The notes below the pieces were generated by a model that made no database searches, was not told the origin of the DNA, and was given only the letters and a program-made list of their open reading frames with translations. From Brachionus rotundiformis (lineage: Eukaryota; Rotifera; Eurotatoria; Ploima; Brachionidae): a stretch of 64,000 nucleotides of DNA. Position 1 is the first letter of the stretch. Each line of letters starts with the position of its first letter. The stretch lies in contig JAESIW010000118.1 of assembly GCA_016802295.1 (NCBI GenBank), positions 1,778,453 to 1,842,452 of the forward strand. The letters are read 5' to 3'. Shown here one piece after another: positions 50,270 through 62,489 of this stretch. Made by a program: the position numbers and the translations under genes.

Positions 50270-52342
50270 ATTACGCAAATTATTTCTAAACAAACATTGA
50301 AACCTTTTTATACTTTTTAATATAAACATTTACTTTGGAAATTTAAATATCCTAACAAGAAAAATAATTTTATAAAATGCTTTCTCACTCTGGCTACTGT
50401 CACAGCGTCTTATGAAACTTGAACATTTTTTAATCAATATTAAAATAATTTGACAAGTCTAGTGGAAAAGTATGAAAGCATTTACTGTTGATTTATCACA
50501 TTTCATGGCATGATAAAATTTTTGTCAAAAAATTGACTCAATACTCAAAGATTTTCCTTTTTCTAGATTCCAACCGGAACGGTAAATTCTTGTTGAGTTT
50601 GAGAAAATAAATTTATAAAATCGATAATAGATATTTATAACCAAATTGACTCATGTTCCAAATACATAAATTGAAATAGAAAAAAAAAAAAAAATATATA
50701 TATATATAAATCTAATCTAAATAAGAGTAAAAAAATCAAAATTAAGATAAATGTCCGCTAATTTCTAGCTTAGCAAGCCATTAATGTATCTAGCATATAC
50801 AATTATTAGATTAAACCATGATTGTTGTTGGATTTCAAAAATTTAACTAATCTTGATTGATAAAATAAAAACCCCAAAATGCTTTTTTTTCTTTTATTCA
50901 AAATATATGTCAAAACATAACCAAATAGTTATTTATAAACAAAAAAACAAAACTTAATCATCTTTTTAAAGATAAAGATCGATAAATTAGATCTTTTATC
51001 GTTGTTAAGAAATTTGCTGATTTATTTGAAAAAAAAAATTCAAATAAAATCTTTATTAACTTATCTTTAATTATTAATTATTTTTTGTTAGTATATAAGT
51101 ACGCTTAGAAAATTGATTTAGTTTTAAACATGGCCAACAATAAATTTAATAAATCAAATTTTGTGACAGCTTTTTTTCTTTTATTTTTAGAATTGGCAAC
51201 TTAGCTAGTAAATATTTTGCCGAATAAGCCATCCTAGATGGTAGATTGGTACATTAATTGCGCTTGAGTTAATGTTTGTTTATATAATTCCGAGCGAGTT
51301 GATATTTTAATTAACCTGTGCAGTAATTCTACATTAATCTTAATCGCTTTTAGAAAAATAAACTCAAGAGTTTTGTTTTAATTTGAAAATTCTAAATTTT
51401 TTTAATCCCAACAAAAAAAGCTAAAATAAACATTAAATATTTATACAATAAAAGTTTTAATTTATAGATTTAACACGTATTTTCTTTTAAATAAATACCA
51501 TGGTATCTAGATGATACAATACTAAACCATTTGACATTAATGCTACAACAAATATACTGAAAATTTAATTTCTTTGTAATTTTTTCACTAAAGTTTAATT
51601 ATTTATTAGAAAAAAATTTAAAAATTATAATAAAAATTATCTGTTAAAGTCGACATTATCTAGCAATTAAAACAATTTTAATTATTGGGCTTGCAATTTT
51701 TAACTTAAATTTGATAAGATTACAGTCCTTTAAACACAAACAACATGATATCCTGATTTTTGATGAAAAATTTTAAAATAAAAATGTAATTTAAATTAAC
51801 ATAGTCTACAAATCTTATCTTTCTATCTCATAGTTGCTTGTATTGTGCACCATGAAAGCTTAAAAGCTTGATTATGCCACTTTATGATTTGGTCACCAGT
51901 AAAAGTGAAGTTTTATTAAAAAGAAATCCTAAAAGACTGAATATCTAAAATAGAATTGATAAGAAAATAATTTAAGATTATCAAATAAATGACAATTATG
52001 AGTCTAAAAGCTAAAATAGCCAAAATATCACTAGGCCAGATTGTTATAGGGTGATTTCTACTTATGTGACAACTTAATGGTACACATTGAGAACATTCAT
52101 TTTTCATTTTGATTTATTCAAAAAAGATAATTTAACAATTAAGTTTGAATTTAATGTAAAAAATTATTAAAATAAAATAAAATTCAGCTTAAATTAAGCT
52201 TTTAGCTTGCAATCAAGTTATAAAAATAAATTTAAATGCAAATTTTATAAATCAAAAATATAATTAAACGATTTTGAATTCAAAAAGTAAAATTGTTGCC
52301 TTTTGGAACAACATTCGTTCAAGCACTCAAAGGTTGATTTAT

Positions 52343-52954
52343 TCAATTTTTATCAAATTCGTCATCTTGTAAAAACGATATCCATAATTTATCACTCTGT
52401 ACCAATGGATGCTCAGAAATACTAAAAATAAAACATAAAAAAGAGAAATTTTCAAGAAAATATAAAATTCAAACTTGTTTATAAATAGTTCCAAAGCTCT
52501 TCTTCTTTCTTCCAAAAATGACTCATCAAACAAAGTTTCTTTCATAAATGGAATTTGTCTTTTCCAAGCTTTGTCCGGCAACGGTGGAGCTTTTATCTTG
52601 AAAAATAAAATAGTAAAATTACTACATTTTTTTTAAATAAAGATAAAAACTTTTAATTTTTCTTCAACTTTTGTTTTTAAATATTCAAAATCACTAAATC
52701 TTCGCCGTACTGAAAATTCTTTTGCTTTGAAAGCAGATAATGTGGTCTTAATAGATCAATAAAAAGAGAATAAGATAAAAAATTATCTAGTTGTAAGACA
52801 ATATTGACAGACTTACTTTTGTCTTAACAAGGTAGTCGGTGTATTTTTTGTTTCCAATGCCGTGATTTTGCGGCTCTAAGACTTCGATCAGCACTTGGCT
52901 GCTCTGTCTCGATTGACCATAATTGTCACCGCTCAAATTTTGACTAAAACTCAT
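52343..52954 (-). CDS. SNX3-like sorting nexin paralogue (divergent copy)
   Basis: Exons 52954-52817, 52746-52651, 52596-52475 and 52421-52343 give 144 aa. Intron positions and phases match those of the adjacent SNX3 gene exactly, so this is a tandem duplicate. The PX-domain PI3P site is kept: VRRRFSDFEYLK, APPLPDKAWKRQIPF, and ESFLEERRRALELFINK. It is more diverged, has a shorter N-terminus, and lacks the last ~13 residues of SNX3. Two donors are weak (GTTTTTATC, GTTTGAATT) but are fixed by paralogy. PI3P-dependent endosome binding is likely; the retromer-cargo role is uncertain. Confidence 0.8.
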
Positions 52955-53596
52955 TTTATATATCTATATAAAATAATTAGAAAACTTTTCAAAAATTTTT
53001 TTCAAAAAAAAAAAAATAGAGTTTTCACATGATACTATTAATTAGTGATAAACTAAAAAGCAAATTAAGATAGAAATAAATATGGATTTAAATTTAAACA
53101 CCTATGACTATTTTAAAAACATTTTTTCTTTTATTTATTTTTATTTATGAATTTAGTCATTATAATTTATGAATAAAATTTAAAATTCTATTTATTCGAA
53201 ACTGGTTAATTAAAATTCAATTTAAGGCTATGCCAATATACACTACGATGCCAATCTCGTTCAAAAGTCACATGACTAATTGTTTTTCCTCTTAATGAAC
53301 GCATTCAAAAAATAATTTCTTTTTTTTTAAAATAACTTTATTCAAAATATTTTTACATTTTAATTTTTTTACGAATAAAGAAAAAAAATAAAAATTCTTC
53401 AAGAAAAATAATTGGACAATTTCAACATAAAATGCAAATGCCGAATAAAAGAAAATTAACCAAAGTGTCCATTTTATGTTTAAACATGATCAACCTATGC
53501 AAAATAAGCCAAGGGCTACAAAATTTAAAGTTCTGACATAAAAAATTGGAGAGATGGATAAAAAAAAATCTTAATTTTGAATAAGAAGTTGAGTTT

Positions 53597-54243
53597 TTAT
53601 GTGTTTCGGACTTTGCCAGGAGTATAATTTTTGTTAATAGCTGGTTCAAGTAGGAATACGTGCAGACATTTTTCATTTTGTGCCAATGGATGACATGCCA
53701 CTCTGGAAAAAAAATTAATCTTGTCTAATTTTGGATTTTAAAATCTAAATTACTTGTTAATAAATTGTTCCAAACCCTTTCGTCTCTCTTCTATAAATTC
53801 GTCTTCAAAAATACCATCATCACTTCTAAATGGTAGTTGCCTTTTCCACGCTTTAGATGGTAGCAAAGGAACTACGATCTAATTAAAACTAAAATGTACC
53901 AGAAAAAAATAAACAAATGAGAATACCTTGCTTCCTTTTTCCAGTTCGTTTTTCAACCATTCGAAATCACTAAATCTTCTCCTTACACTGGACTCTTTGG
54001 TTTTAAAAACTGGCAAATTGGTCTTTTATGAAAAGTTCTGAATAACCCATCTGAACTTTGGTAAAAATAAAGTTAGTTTACTCTTAATCTGACTTCGTAG
54101 TCAGTGTAGCGTTTTCCGGCTACGCCATGTGTTTCTGGATTGATTACGTCCACTTCCAGAACGTTTGCCGGCGGGTCATAAGCCTCGCGCAGTGTCTGTG
54201 GTCTGATGGAAATTCGGGCAGTAGTCGCTGGCTGAGCGCTCAT
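53597..54243 (-). CDS. SNX3: Sorting nexin SNX3
   Basis: SNX3 binds PI3P on early endosomes through its PX domain and works with retromer in Wntless/transferrin receptor recycling. Exons 54243-54082, 54022-53927, 53878-53754 and 53702-53597 join in phase to exactly 162 residues, the length of human SNX3. Conserved stretches are YDPPANVLEVDVINPETHGV, SSVRRRFSDFEWLKNELEKG, KAWKRQLPFRSDDGIFEDEF, EERRKGLEQFINKVACHPLA, and the C-terminal NYTPGKVRN. Introns are 50-59 bp. A further duplicate lies immediately downstream on the same strand. Confidence 0.93.
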
Positions 54244-55655
54244 TTTTTTTCAGCTAAACTCGAAAATTAATCAAAATTTGAAATTTAAACTTTAATAAAA
54301 TAAAATGCATAGAAACAAATTCTAGAAAACATATCATAGTTTTTTATTTTTTTTGTTATAAGAGATAATCGAGCTAGAGAATAATATGATAACTTCAACA
54401 TGATATCTTTTATGTTTAAAATTAAAAAAAAATTCTCAAAATTAAAATTTTGTTTATAAGTTTCTTCAAATTTCTATTTTATTTTTGCATTATTAATAAT
54501 AATGTACAGAATTTTTGTATAATCTTTATATATTTGCATAAAATTGACTGAGTGGTGAAAAAATATTTGAATTATTAAAAATTATTTACATCTTCATTTA
54601 TTATTAATAAAAATATATATGTATTTGGAATACTAAGACAAATTATTATTATAATTGAATTTTTTTTTGTCTTATAATGTTTTTATATTATTATCAAAGT
54701 AATTAGTTAATATATTTATTTAATTTAATTGAAGCGGATAAAATTATTGAAAAATTTTAAATTGAGAAAAAGTAGCTAAATGATCCATCATTATAATGTC
54801 TCCAATGGGTGTACAAGCTATTCTTATAAAGCATATTTTATATATTATTTCTTATCTTTGAGGCTTTGATCAATATTAGAGCATAAATTGGAAAATTTGT
54901 CCGCAAACACCAAACTCTGACAGATTAATCAAAAATTCTTTCTATTTATTGTTTGCTAATTGATACAAAGATAATGATAGATATTTGATCAATAACAAAT
55001 ACACAAACTAAGCAATAAAACCTAAAAATGGTAAAAAAAAATTTGATTTTATCAATTTTTTGAATTGGATCAATAATGACACGGTTGGCAATCGAACCTC
55101 AAATATCTAAACATCATTCGGAATAAATACTTCGCTATTTTATCAACTTGGGCTTATTATAGAATATATTCAAAATAGAAATTTACACAACTTTTTTCCT
55201 ATTAAAGTCTTTTAGATAATTTTGTTTATTTTTTTTTTTATTTAAATTAAACCAAATAACCATGTGTTTTTACCCAAGCGTGTCAATCAGAATTCTTACC
55301 TACACATTACTAAATTTTATAAAATTTTATGATGATGCCCTCAAATGGCTTTTTTTGTATTTATTCATTTGGAGCATTGCTTTTTAACCAACAAATGTTC
55401 TACCATTTATAAAACAAAAGATAGAAACGATCTCAAAAATTTTTCACTAGTTTCACCTAAGATAGAAAAATCAAATTTTTTTTTTACCAAGATACAATTT
55501 TCTCTGGCTTCTCAATATAAAATTAAAATTGTTATTAATACTGGTTAAAAACAAGCAAAAAAGCAACCAAGCATTTTTTTTATATTTTTATGAAATTTTC
55601 TTTTATAGAATTATTTTAGAAAATAGTCATAGAATATAATTATTTTAAATTGAAA
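54244..55655. other. Intergenic, AT-rich
   Basis: Lies between the divergent starts of SNX3 (-) and the CAP-domain gene (+), so both promoters fall here. A short ORF at 55345-55548 has no recognisable content. Nothing else seen. Confidence 0.5.
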
Positions 55656-56435
55656 ATGAGTGAGCAAAATTTTTCAGATGAGCTTTTGGCAGAGCACAAC
55701 AATTTGAGAGAAAAATTTGGCAAAGTGCACCCGCTAGAATTGGACGAGGATTTGTCGCAGAAAGCGCAAAGACATGCTGACCAACTTGCCCAAAGCCAGA
55801 GTAAATTGAGGAACAGTGATGATGAAACTGTGGGCGAAAACCTGTACTACTTCGAGTCGGATGACGGCTTGTACGATGCCAAACAGGTATTTGACTATTG
55901 GATCAAAAAGTCTCAAATTGATTTGGATAAGCCATCGATGCCGACAAGAACTAGTCACTTTACCCAAATGGTGTGGAAAAGCTCGCAAAAATTGGGCGTA
56001 GGTATCAGCAAGTCTACAAATGGCGGCATTTATGTCGCCGCTTTCTACTTTCCCAGAGGCAATGTGGTCAATTATCTAGACAATAATGTCATCGTTGATC
56101 ATCGAGCCGAATCGGGCAATAGTGATCATGAACAGAGTGACTCAAGCCAACTCAAGAACTATCAAACAAAAAAAGAGAAACGACCTGCGGACAAAGTCAA
56201 TCAAATTTTGGAAAAAATTGTCAAAAAAGCTGATAAAGAAAAAACTGGTCAGATATCGCTCACCAAGGCTAAGAAAATTTTCCAACTTATTAATGAAAAA
56301 TTTGGAACCAATTACTCAAATATGGACGCCAAAATATTCTTTGAAAAATTTGAAAATTTAGATGACCAGGGCAAAGTAAATCACAAAGAATTCAGAAAAG
56401 CGCTGACCACTCTTGGACTCAAGCTTAATCATTAA
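55656..56435 (+). CDS. CAP-domain protein (GLIPR2/GAPR-1 type) with EF-hand-like tail
   Basis: Intronless, 259 codons from ATG 55656. Residues 1-145 form a CAP domain: NFSDELLAEHNNLREKFGKV, GENLYYF, SHFTQMVWKSSQKLGVGISK, GIYVAAFYFPRGNVVNY. The usual His/Glu/His residues are present. There is no signal peptide, as in cytosolic Golgi-associated GLIPR2. After an acidic Ser-rich linker, residues 175-255 look like a degenerate EF-hand pair (ADKEKTGQISLTKAKKIF and ENLDDQGKVNHKEFRKAL) with several loop ligands replaced. GLIPR2 itself is about 154 aa, so the C-terminal module is an addition. Calcium binding is doubtful. Confidence 0.85.
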   Translation: MSEQNFSDELLAEHNNLREKFGKVHPLELDEDLSQKAQRHADQLAQSQSKLRNSDDETVGENLYYFESDDGLYDAKQVFDYWIKKSQIDLDKPSMPTRTSHFTQMVWKSSQKLGVGISKSTNGGIYVAAFYFPRGNVVNYLDNNVIVDHRAESGNSDHEQSDSSQLKNYQTKKEKRPADKVNQILEKIVKKADKEKTGQISLTKAKKIFQLINEKFGTNYSNMDAKIFFEKFENLDDQGKVNHKEFRKALTTLGLKLNH

Positions 56436-57301
56436 CTATTTTCTTGATCAACTTTTTTCTTCTTAAAAAAAAAAATTAAATAAAAAATTGTTTGATTTTT
56501 TTAAGAGTAGGGAAAAATATCGTTTAGTCTACTCATCATTTAGAAGTAAAAAAATCAACTTAACTAATTAATTTAAATGAAATGAATCTACATATAAAAA
56601 AGTTGTTTCTAAATTTTTTAATTAATATTTATTTTGATAACTTTTTTTGTTAAATTTTAAAATTTGAGTAGTTGGAAAATTTTAGTAAATAATTTCTTAA
56701 ATAAATATTATACGGATTAAAGAATTTTGTTAATAATTTATTATTTTTTTTAGTAAATGTTTTAATTTTGAGTTTTAAATTACATTTTTAAACTAATTTG
56801 TCATAAAAGCAACATAATTATTGTTTTAATTAGCAAAAAGAATGAAATTATTTGTATCTTTTAGTATTTGCATTTGGTAATTTGTAAATTTTTCGCTACA
56901 ATTTTTCTATAACAAAGTTTGTTTGTAAAAAAATTACAAATTTTTTTATCAACAACTAAAACAAAATCAATCAAAATTTTAATTTGATCGAAATTAATAT
57001 TTTATCATTTGGCAAAATTATCCAATTGTCATTTATTGGTATTTAGCTTTTGTTAACTTTGAAAAGAATTTTAGTAAGACTATTTTGCACAAATAAAAAT
57101 AATGATCAATTTAATAAATTTTTTTTTCTATAAATTTTGCATTCTGTTCGCACAGGCCCATCTATCTATGTATACTTTTAAAATATTTTAATTCACGTGA
57201 ATTTTAATACACGTTTTCTCCTAAATAAAAATTATAAAAAATTAAAATTTAATTATTTTTGTTGTTTATTTTTGAATAAAAATTAAGATAAAAACAAAAC
57301 A
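56436..57301. other. Intergenic, AT-rich
   Basis: Between the CAP gene and MYBBP1A, both on the plus strand. Should hold the MYBBP1A promoter. No distinct motif or ORF seen. Confidence 0.5.
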
Positions 57302-60300
57302 ATGCAGGAAGTGAATGGTCAGGCTCAAGTAGCAAAAAAAGAGCGCAAAAAAGAAAAATCCAAGCCAGAAGTGAACGGGCTAATGAAAAAAAATGGTGCC
57401 AAAAGCTCCAAAGAGCATGCCAAAATGATGGAAGCATTTTGGAAGCTCTCCGAATTCAACCAAAACACTCGACTTGATGGTGTCCAGCAAATTATCAAGT
57501 ACCTGACCGATCAAGATCCAGTAAAGAACAAAGAACAGATCACCTATGTTCTGAACAGATTGATACGCGGTCTCGCATCCAACCGAAAATGCTCCAGAAT
57601 TGGCTTCTCTTCATGTCTCACCGAGATAATCAATTCATTCGCATACGTCAGCTTTAAAACCATATTCGACTTGGCCAAGTCCAATCTGAACCAACTAGAC
57701 TCTCAACTAACCAAAGAGGAATCACGGCACATGCAAATAGGTCTTGTTTTTGTTTATCTTTGTTGGATTCAGTCAAATCGTTTCAATTTACTAAATGATA
57801 ATGAGTTAAGCATTCTAGTTAAGGATTTGAATGAGTTCAGAAAAAATCCGGATTTTAAACAGCACACTCAAAGCATATACCTTCAAGCTGAGTGCTTGTT
57901 GATAAAAAAAATAGCTTCGGTCAACAAAATGGCCATTGTTTTCTCCGAATTGGATGAGGATATCAATGATGCATTTAAATTGGCCGAAAAGCCCAAATCT
58001 GTCAAAGATTGTCTCAATATCTTGTTGGTTTGTCTCAACTCGGCCAAGACTGAGACAAAAAATTTTTTGGAAAAAAAAAATTTAAATCTCAAAAATATCC
58101 TACAAGTGACCAATCTGGATTTTTTTTATGAACTAATAAGCCAATCGACCGAATCGTTGCCAAATATTCAGCCTATAATAGCCGATTTGATCGATTACTT
58201 AATAAATTCAGATCAAATTTTTTACAAACAGATATGGAGTGATTTAGTTGAAGCCAAGCTGGCGACCAGAAAAGAATTGGAAAAAAAACTGCTAGCTTTT
58301 AAGCTTTTTCTTTACTCTCTTGGTCAATTGAATAGTGAAAATTATGGTTCTATTTACAACAGTGCTCTTTTAACATCGGAAAATGTTATCCAAATATTTG
58401 TCCATCATTTATCCAACCGCATGTCCAACTTAAATGAGTTGTTTCGCACGGACATCAAGCGGTGCCTAATCGAAACTATTAAAAGCAAAGAAGCACAGCT
58501 GGTTGAGCTTGAATCGACCTTGGGAGCTGATTTGGTCATCAAAATTCTTGGCTATTCGAAAAATTACCATGATTTGTCCGACTTGGTGAGCTGCATAATC
58601 TCTGTGCTGAATAAAAAATCTCAATTTAAGCTATTCAATTATTTAATAAAAGATTTTTTGGCAAATGATTTTATTGAATATGAGAAATTAAAATCTGAGA
58701 CAGAGTCAGAAAAAGAAGCCATAAGAGACGAATTGGTTCTTAAAGAAACGTGGATGCTCAATCAAATAAACAATCTAGCTCGGGCTAGCCTTAACACTCC
58801 GGACAATAATCAATTAATATCCAAAATTTTGTACTATCTATCTTTAAATTCCTATTTTTCCATTGATGGCAAAAAGTTTGACAAGTTTGATCTGGGCACT
58901 CGGTTGATCAAGTCCGAGAAGTTGGTAGACAATTTGAGAGAGCGGCTGATGGATTTTGTTGGTACCATTTTGCACAAACAAAATAGCAATCAGGTGAACT
59001 TAAGTGCCTTGCTAATTGATGTCTGTGATAACATAAGAGAGTTGGTCTCGGCAAAAAAGACAAATTTGACCGAAAAATTGGCCAGCAAACAAAAAGATTT
59101 GGCAAATTTGAGTGAATTTTCAATAAAATTGCTGAAACTCTTGAACTCAAAAGATCAAAGTGAAACAGATAAAATGGTAGTTTACCAGTCTTTTTTCATG
59201 TGTGCTCTAATTGAATTCTTCCGCATGTTTGAGTCTACCAAGAGCAGTAAGCAAAGTTTGGATGACATAGAAACCTGTGTGAATAGGTATGAGGAGGGAT
59301 TTGGCAAAAAGTCCAAAAAAAAGAAGGCAAGCGATGAGGAATTTGAATGGATTGATGTATTGGTAGAAATGCTGCTTAACTTGTTTACATTGAACACAAA
59401 TTCGATAAGAAATGCAGTAAAGAGCCAATTTAGGAGATTGTTGCCACAATTGAGTGTTAATTCGGTAAAATTAATTGTGGATTTGTTAAGTCCAGAGAGT
59501 GATGAGGATTTAATGGAAGAAGAGGAAGAAATGGACGACGAGGAGACTGTGGAAGAGGATTCTAGTGAAGAACTGGAAGAAGATATGATAAAAGGTGACT
59601 TGTTTATGTCGTCCAAAAAGAGTGAAGAGGAAGAGAGTGGTATAGAGGACGTTTCCATGAGTCCATCGTCGGACAAAAATGAGAAGAAGAAAGGTGAAAA
59701 ATCTGACGACTCGGAATCCGAAGATGAAAAAGATCAGGTTGACGAAGAGCTTAGAAACAATCTGCTGAAAGCGCTTGGAAACGCTGCAGCCAAAAGTGAA
59801 GATGACAACTCGGATCTGGACGATGATGCCATGATGAAACTGGACGAAACTCTTGCCGCAGCATTCAAAATTAAAAAAAAAGACAAACAAAGACATAATG
59901 ATCTTTTGCAATACAAATTAAGAGTTCTTGATTTAGTTCAGGAAATATTTAAATCAAACAACCGGTTGGATTTAATTACGGTAAATAATTAATTAAAATT
60001 TTGTTTATAAAAATATTTTTTTTACCCATTAAGTTTATTTATTTTTAATTATCAGTTAATATAAACCTATACAATTTAAATTGTTATTATTTTTGCTTAA
60101 TTAAGACTAATTTAGTTAATAATTTAAAATTAAAAAAATTTATCAAAATTTTATTTAAAATCTGTTATTCAAGTCTGATCATTAGGCTAGTGTTCATAAC
60201 GATGACAATTAGTAAAACTAATTATGATGGCCCTGATCAGAACTTCATTTATTTAAATTAAATTAAAAAAAAGAAATTTGAAAATTTAAAGTTTTTAATT

Positions 60301-61297
60301 TTAAATCAAATTTTGAAAAGAATAAAGCTATTCAAACTTAATTAAAATTAAAATTTTAAATCTAAATAAAGTATGCAATACGACCATTGTTGGAGATCTT
60401 GTTTGAAAGCCAGACCAAGCCAGACTTAAAGCTAATATCGCAAAGGATCCTTGGCTTCTTGCTTAATATTAAGCAGACATGCAAAAAAATTAATGAGTCT
60501 AAATTGCCTCCGATTGATGATCTATTCGAATTGTTATCTCATTTATTAGAATGCTCAGCAATACATTTGAATGTAACAAAAACATTGATAGAGACATCAA
60601 TGTTTTGTGTCCGCTTGATTCAGCACACAGCTCAAATGGACAAGGCCGAATCGACCAATATTATAAAAAAACTCAATGATATTTACCTTAATGTAATTAA
60701 AAAGTAACTTAATTAGATTTTTTATTTTTATTTGTATTTAACTTATATTTAAAAGTGAAAAATCTAAAGTTAATCCAGCGATGTATAAAGAATATTTGGT
60801 AAGATATTCGGTCTATTCGGTGCCGATCATTTTGCAAATGATCGATGCTGTCTCACAGCAAGATGTCAAGCTTCACAAAAAGACAGTTACCTTAATAACT
60901 CTAAATCAGTGCATTAGTGCTCAAATGTTCAGCGATTCTGGAATTAGTGGACAAGACTCGGAACAATTGGTGGAAAAAATTTTCAAATTTTTTGACAAAA
61001 TTACTGATGATATCCTAAAAGATGAGAATTTACACATAAAATTTGTGGACGCTTTTCTCAATTTAGCATCAAGGGTCCTCAATTTACCGGTAAGAATAAT
61101 GAACTTATTGATTAAATTGGACTTAAATTTAAATGCTTTTAAAGAAGTTTGTTTTGAGAACTAATTTGTTGGAAGGTTTTTTGTCAAAGTTAACTCTAGT
61201 TTCCAAAGACTCAAAGCTTAAACAAGCCTATAAAAGCCGCTTATTGAATCTAATACAAGTTTCTAACCGGACATTAAACTCGGTCAAATCGAGCTAA
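57302..61297 (+). CDS. MYBBP1A: MYB-binding protein 1A / Pol5 family nucleolar protein
   Basis: Nucleolar HEAT-like repeat protein linked to rRNA synthesis and transcriptional control (yeast Pol5). Exons 57302-59980, 60372-60703, 60756-61089 and 61148-61297 join in phase (1164 aa). The N-terminal domain has FWKLSEFNQNTRLDGVQQII, then YVLNRLIRGLASNRKCSRIG. Towards the middle, WIDVLVEMLLNLF and RLLPQLSVNSVKLIVDLLSP precede a long acidic segment (residues about 735-835). DDAMMKLDETLAAAF and LRVLDLVQEIF follow, as in vertebrate MYBBP1A. The basic C-terminal tail of the vertebrate protein is absent. One exon covers three quarters of the gene. The ATG is in an A-rich context (aaaacaATG). Confidence 0.9.
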
Positions 61298-62108
61298 TTG
61301 CCAAACGAATCTGAAAAAAAAAAGAAAAATATTTAGTTTTTTGTTAAAACCACTATTTAATAAAGAAGTTAAAAATAAAATAAAATTTTTATTATTTTTT
61401 TATCAAAATTCAAATTATTCAACTTAAACAAAAATCAATACATTTTTATAAATAGATTTTTCTAAATATTTTTATTTATGATCAAATAAATATTTTGGTA
61501 ATTAATAAGAAAAATCGGGTATGTTTGATTTATTGCCAATAGGTAAAATGAAATAGATGAATAAAAATTTAATTTAAAGCCTATCAGGTGTATGATTGAA
61601 ATTAAAGAGCGCAAATATTAGAAAAAAAATACTTTATAGATAAGCATAAAGAGAGCTAATCTATGACTATTTGATTAAAAAAATAATTAAATTCAAATTT
61701 TTAAAAAATTAGAATTTGTCTGTGTTTAATTTTGAATTTTGAATTAAAGATGAACAAATGTTAAGTTAGTTGTGCACCTTTTATTAAATATAAATCTTGT
61801 TGCATGTTTACATATGATTACCGTGAGCTAATTGTAATAATTTAGTTATTTAGTTCTAAGCGCACACTACTCTGGAATAAAATTTACCAATTAGTAATTA
61901 ACATAGATAAAAATTCATATATTAACAAAAAACGACTAGAAATTTCATTCAACGAACTTAGTAATAAAGTTTCAGCTTCTTGTTTTGATCAGATTTAGAG
62001 TGGAATAATTTGCTTGGTGAGAATAAAGGTTAAACTTAAAAAAGCAATCAAGACAGACTAGTCCTCAAAACGCTCAATTAACTCTACACAAACACTTTTT
62101 AAATCAAT
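61298..62108. other. Intergenic / EIF4G2 5' leader
   Basis: Follows the MYBBP1A stop and leads into the first EIF4G2 coding exon. Its last ~150 bp (from about 61960) are less AT-rich and probably belong to the EIF4G2 5' leader. No ATG-initiated frame joins the coding exon directly. Confidence 0.5.
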
Positions 62109-62489
62109 CTGGACAATACAAGACAAACGCCTAGTGGCAGCACTCGACATGCATCTGGTAGGGACGAGTCCCTAGTTCTTGCAAAAAATCAATTTAACAC
62201 CGCTTGGATCCCTCCCAGTGCAATTAGACGAGATGCTTTGCTTAAACCGAATAATGTAACTAGCAGAACTAACAATCGGACAGACCAAAACCAACATCAT
62301 CGTCAGCACCAACCTAAACCTTTCAGGCCAAAAAACCACGACTTGTTTACCAAAGATAGTGAGGACATTTTTAGAAAATGTCGCGGCATACTTAATCGAC
62401 TAACACCTGAAAAATTTGACAAGCTCTCTACTGAATTTTCTTCCCTAAGCATCAAAAACTCACAAATTCTTAAAGCTGTTATAGTCCTA
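62109..62489 (+). CDS. EIF4G2: EIF4G2/DAP5 (NAT1), first coding exon, partial
   Basis: EIF4G2 is an eIF4G-like scaffold for cap-independent and alternative translation. This exon encodes the N-terminal tail with the family motif WIPPSAIRRD (from 62205), a His/Gln-rich stretch, and the beginning of the MIF4G domain: DIFRKCRGILNRLTPEKFDK, then LSTEFSSLSIKNSQILKAVI. It ends at a donor at 62490. The next exon (expected to encode the conserved MIF4G continuation) is not in the window. The frame is open back to a TAA at 62100-62102 and contains no AUG. CTG at 62109-62111, with A at -3 and G at +4, is the best candidate start. An upstream spliced AUG exon is the alternative. Confidence 0.85.

Larger units (their letters stand above)
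44274..52342. other. Large gene-poor region upstream of HUNK
   Basis: About 8 kb with no convincing coding sequence on either strand, apart from the probable HUNK 5' UTR exon at about 46.2-46.4 kb. Base composition is less monotonous than in other intergenic stretches, with several GC-richer islands (46080-46200, 46830-46940, 47420-47520, 48260-48420, 49440-49560). It also holds CT, GT and TA microsatellites. Such length and texture would fit distal regulatory DNA of HUNK, but that is inference only. Confidence 0.4.

Noticed and set aside
51124..51204. Short plus-strand ORF starting MANNKFNKSN with a hydrophobic end
   Set aside because: Too short, no conserved content, no splice partner.
51916..52107. 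63-codon minus-strand ORF with hydrophobic stretch
   Set aside because: Hydrophobicity follows from AT-rich codons (Ile/Leu/Phe); no context supporting a gene.
53422..53676. Minus-strand ORF at the 3' end of SNX3
   Set aside because: Out-of-frame shadow of the last SNX3 exon running into its 3' UTR.
55081..55160. tRNA-like GGTTCGATT box on the minus strand
   Set aside because: Flanking bases do not form T, D or anticodon stems; no cloverleaf.
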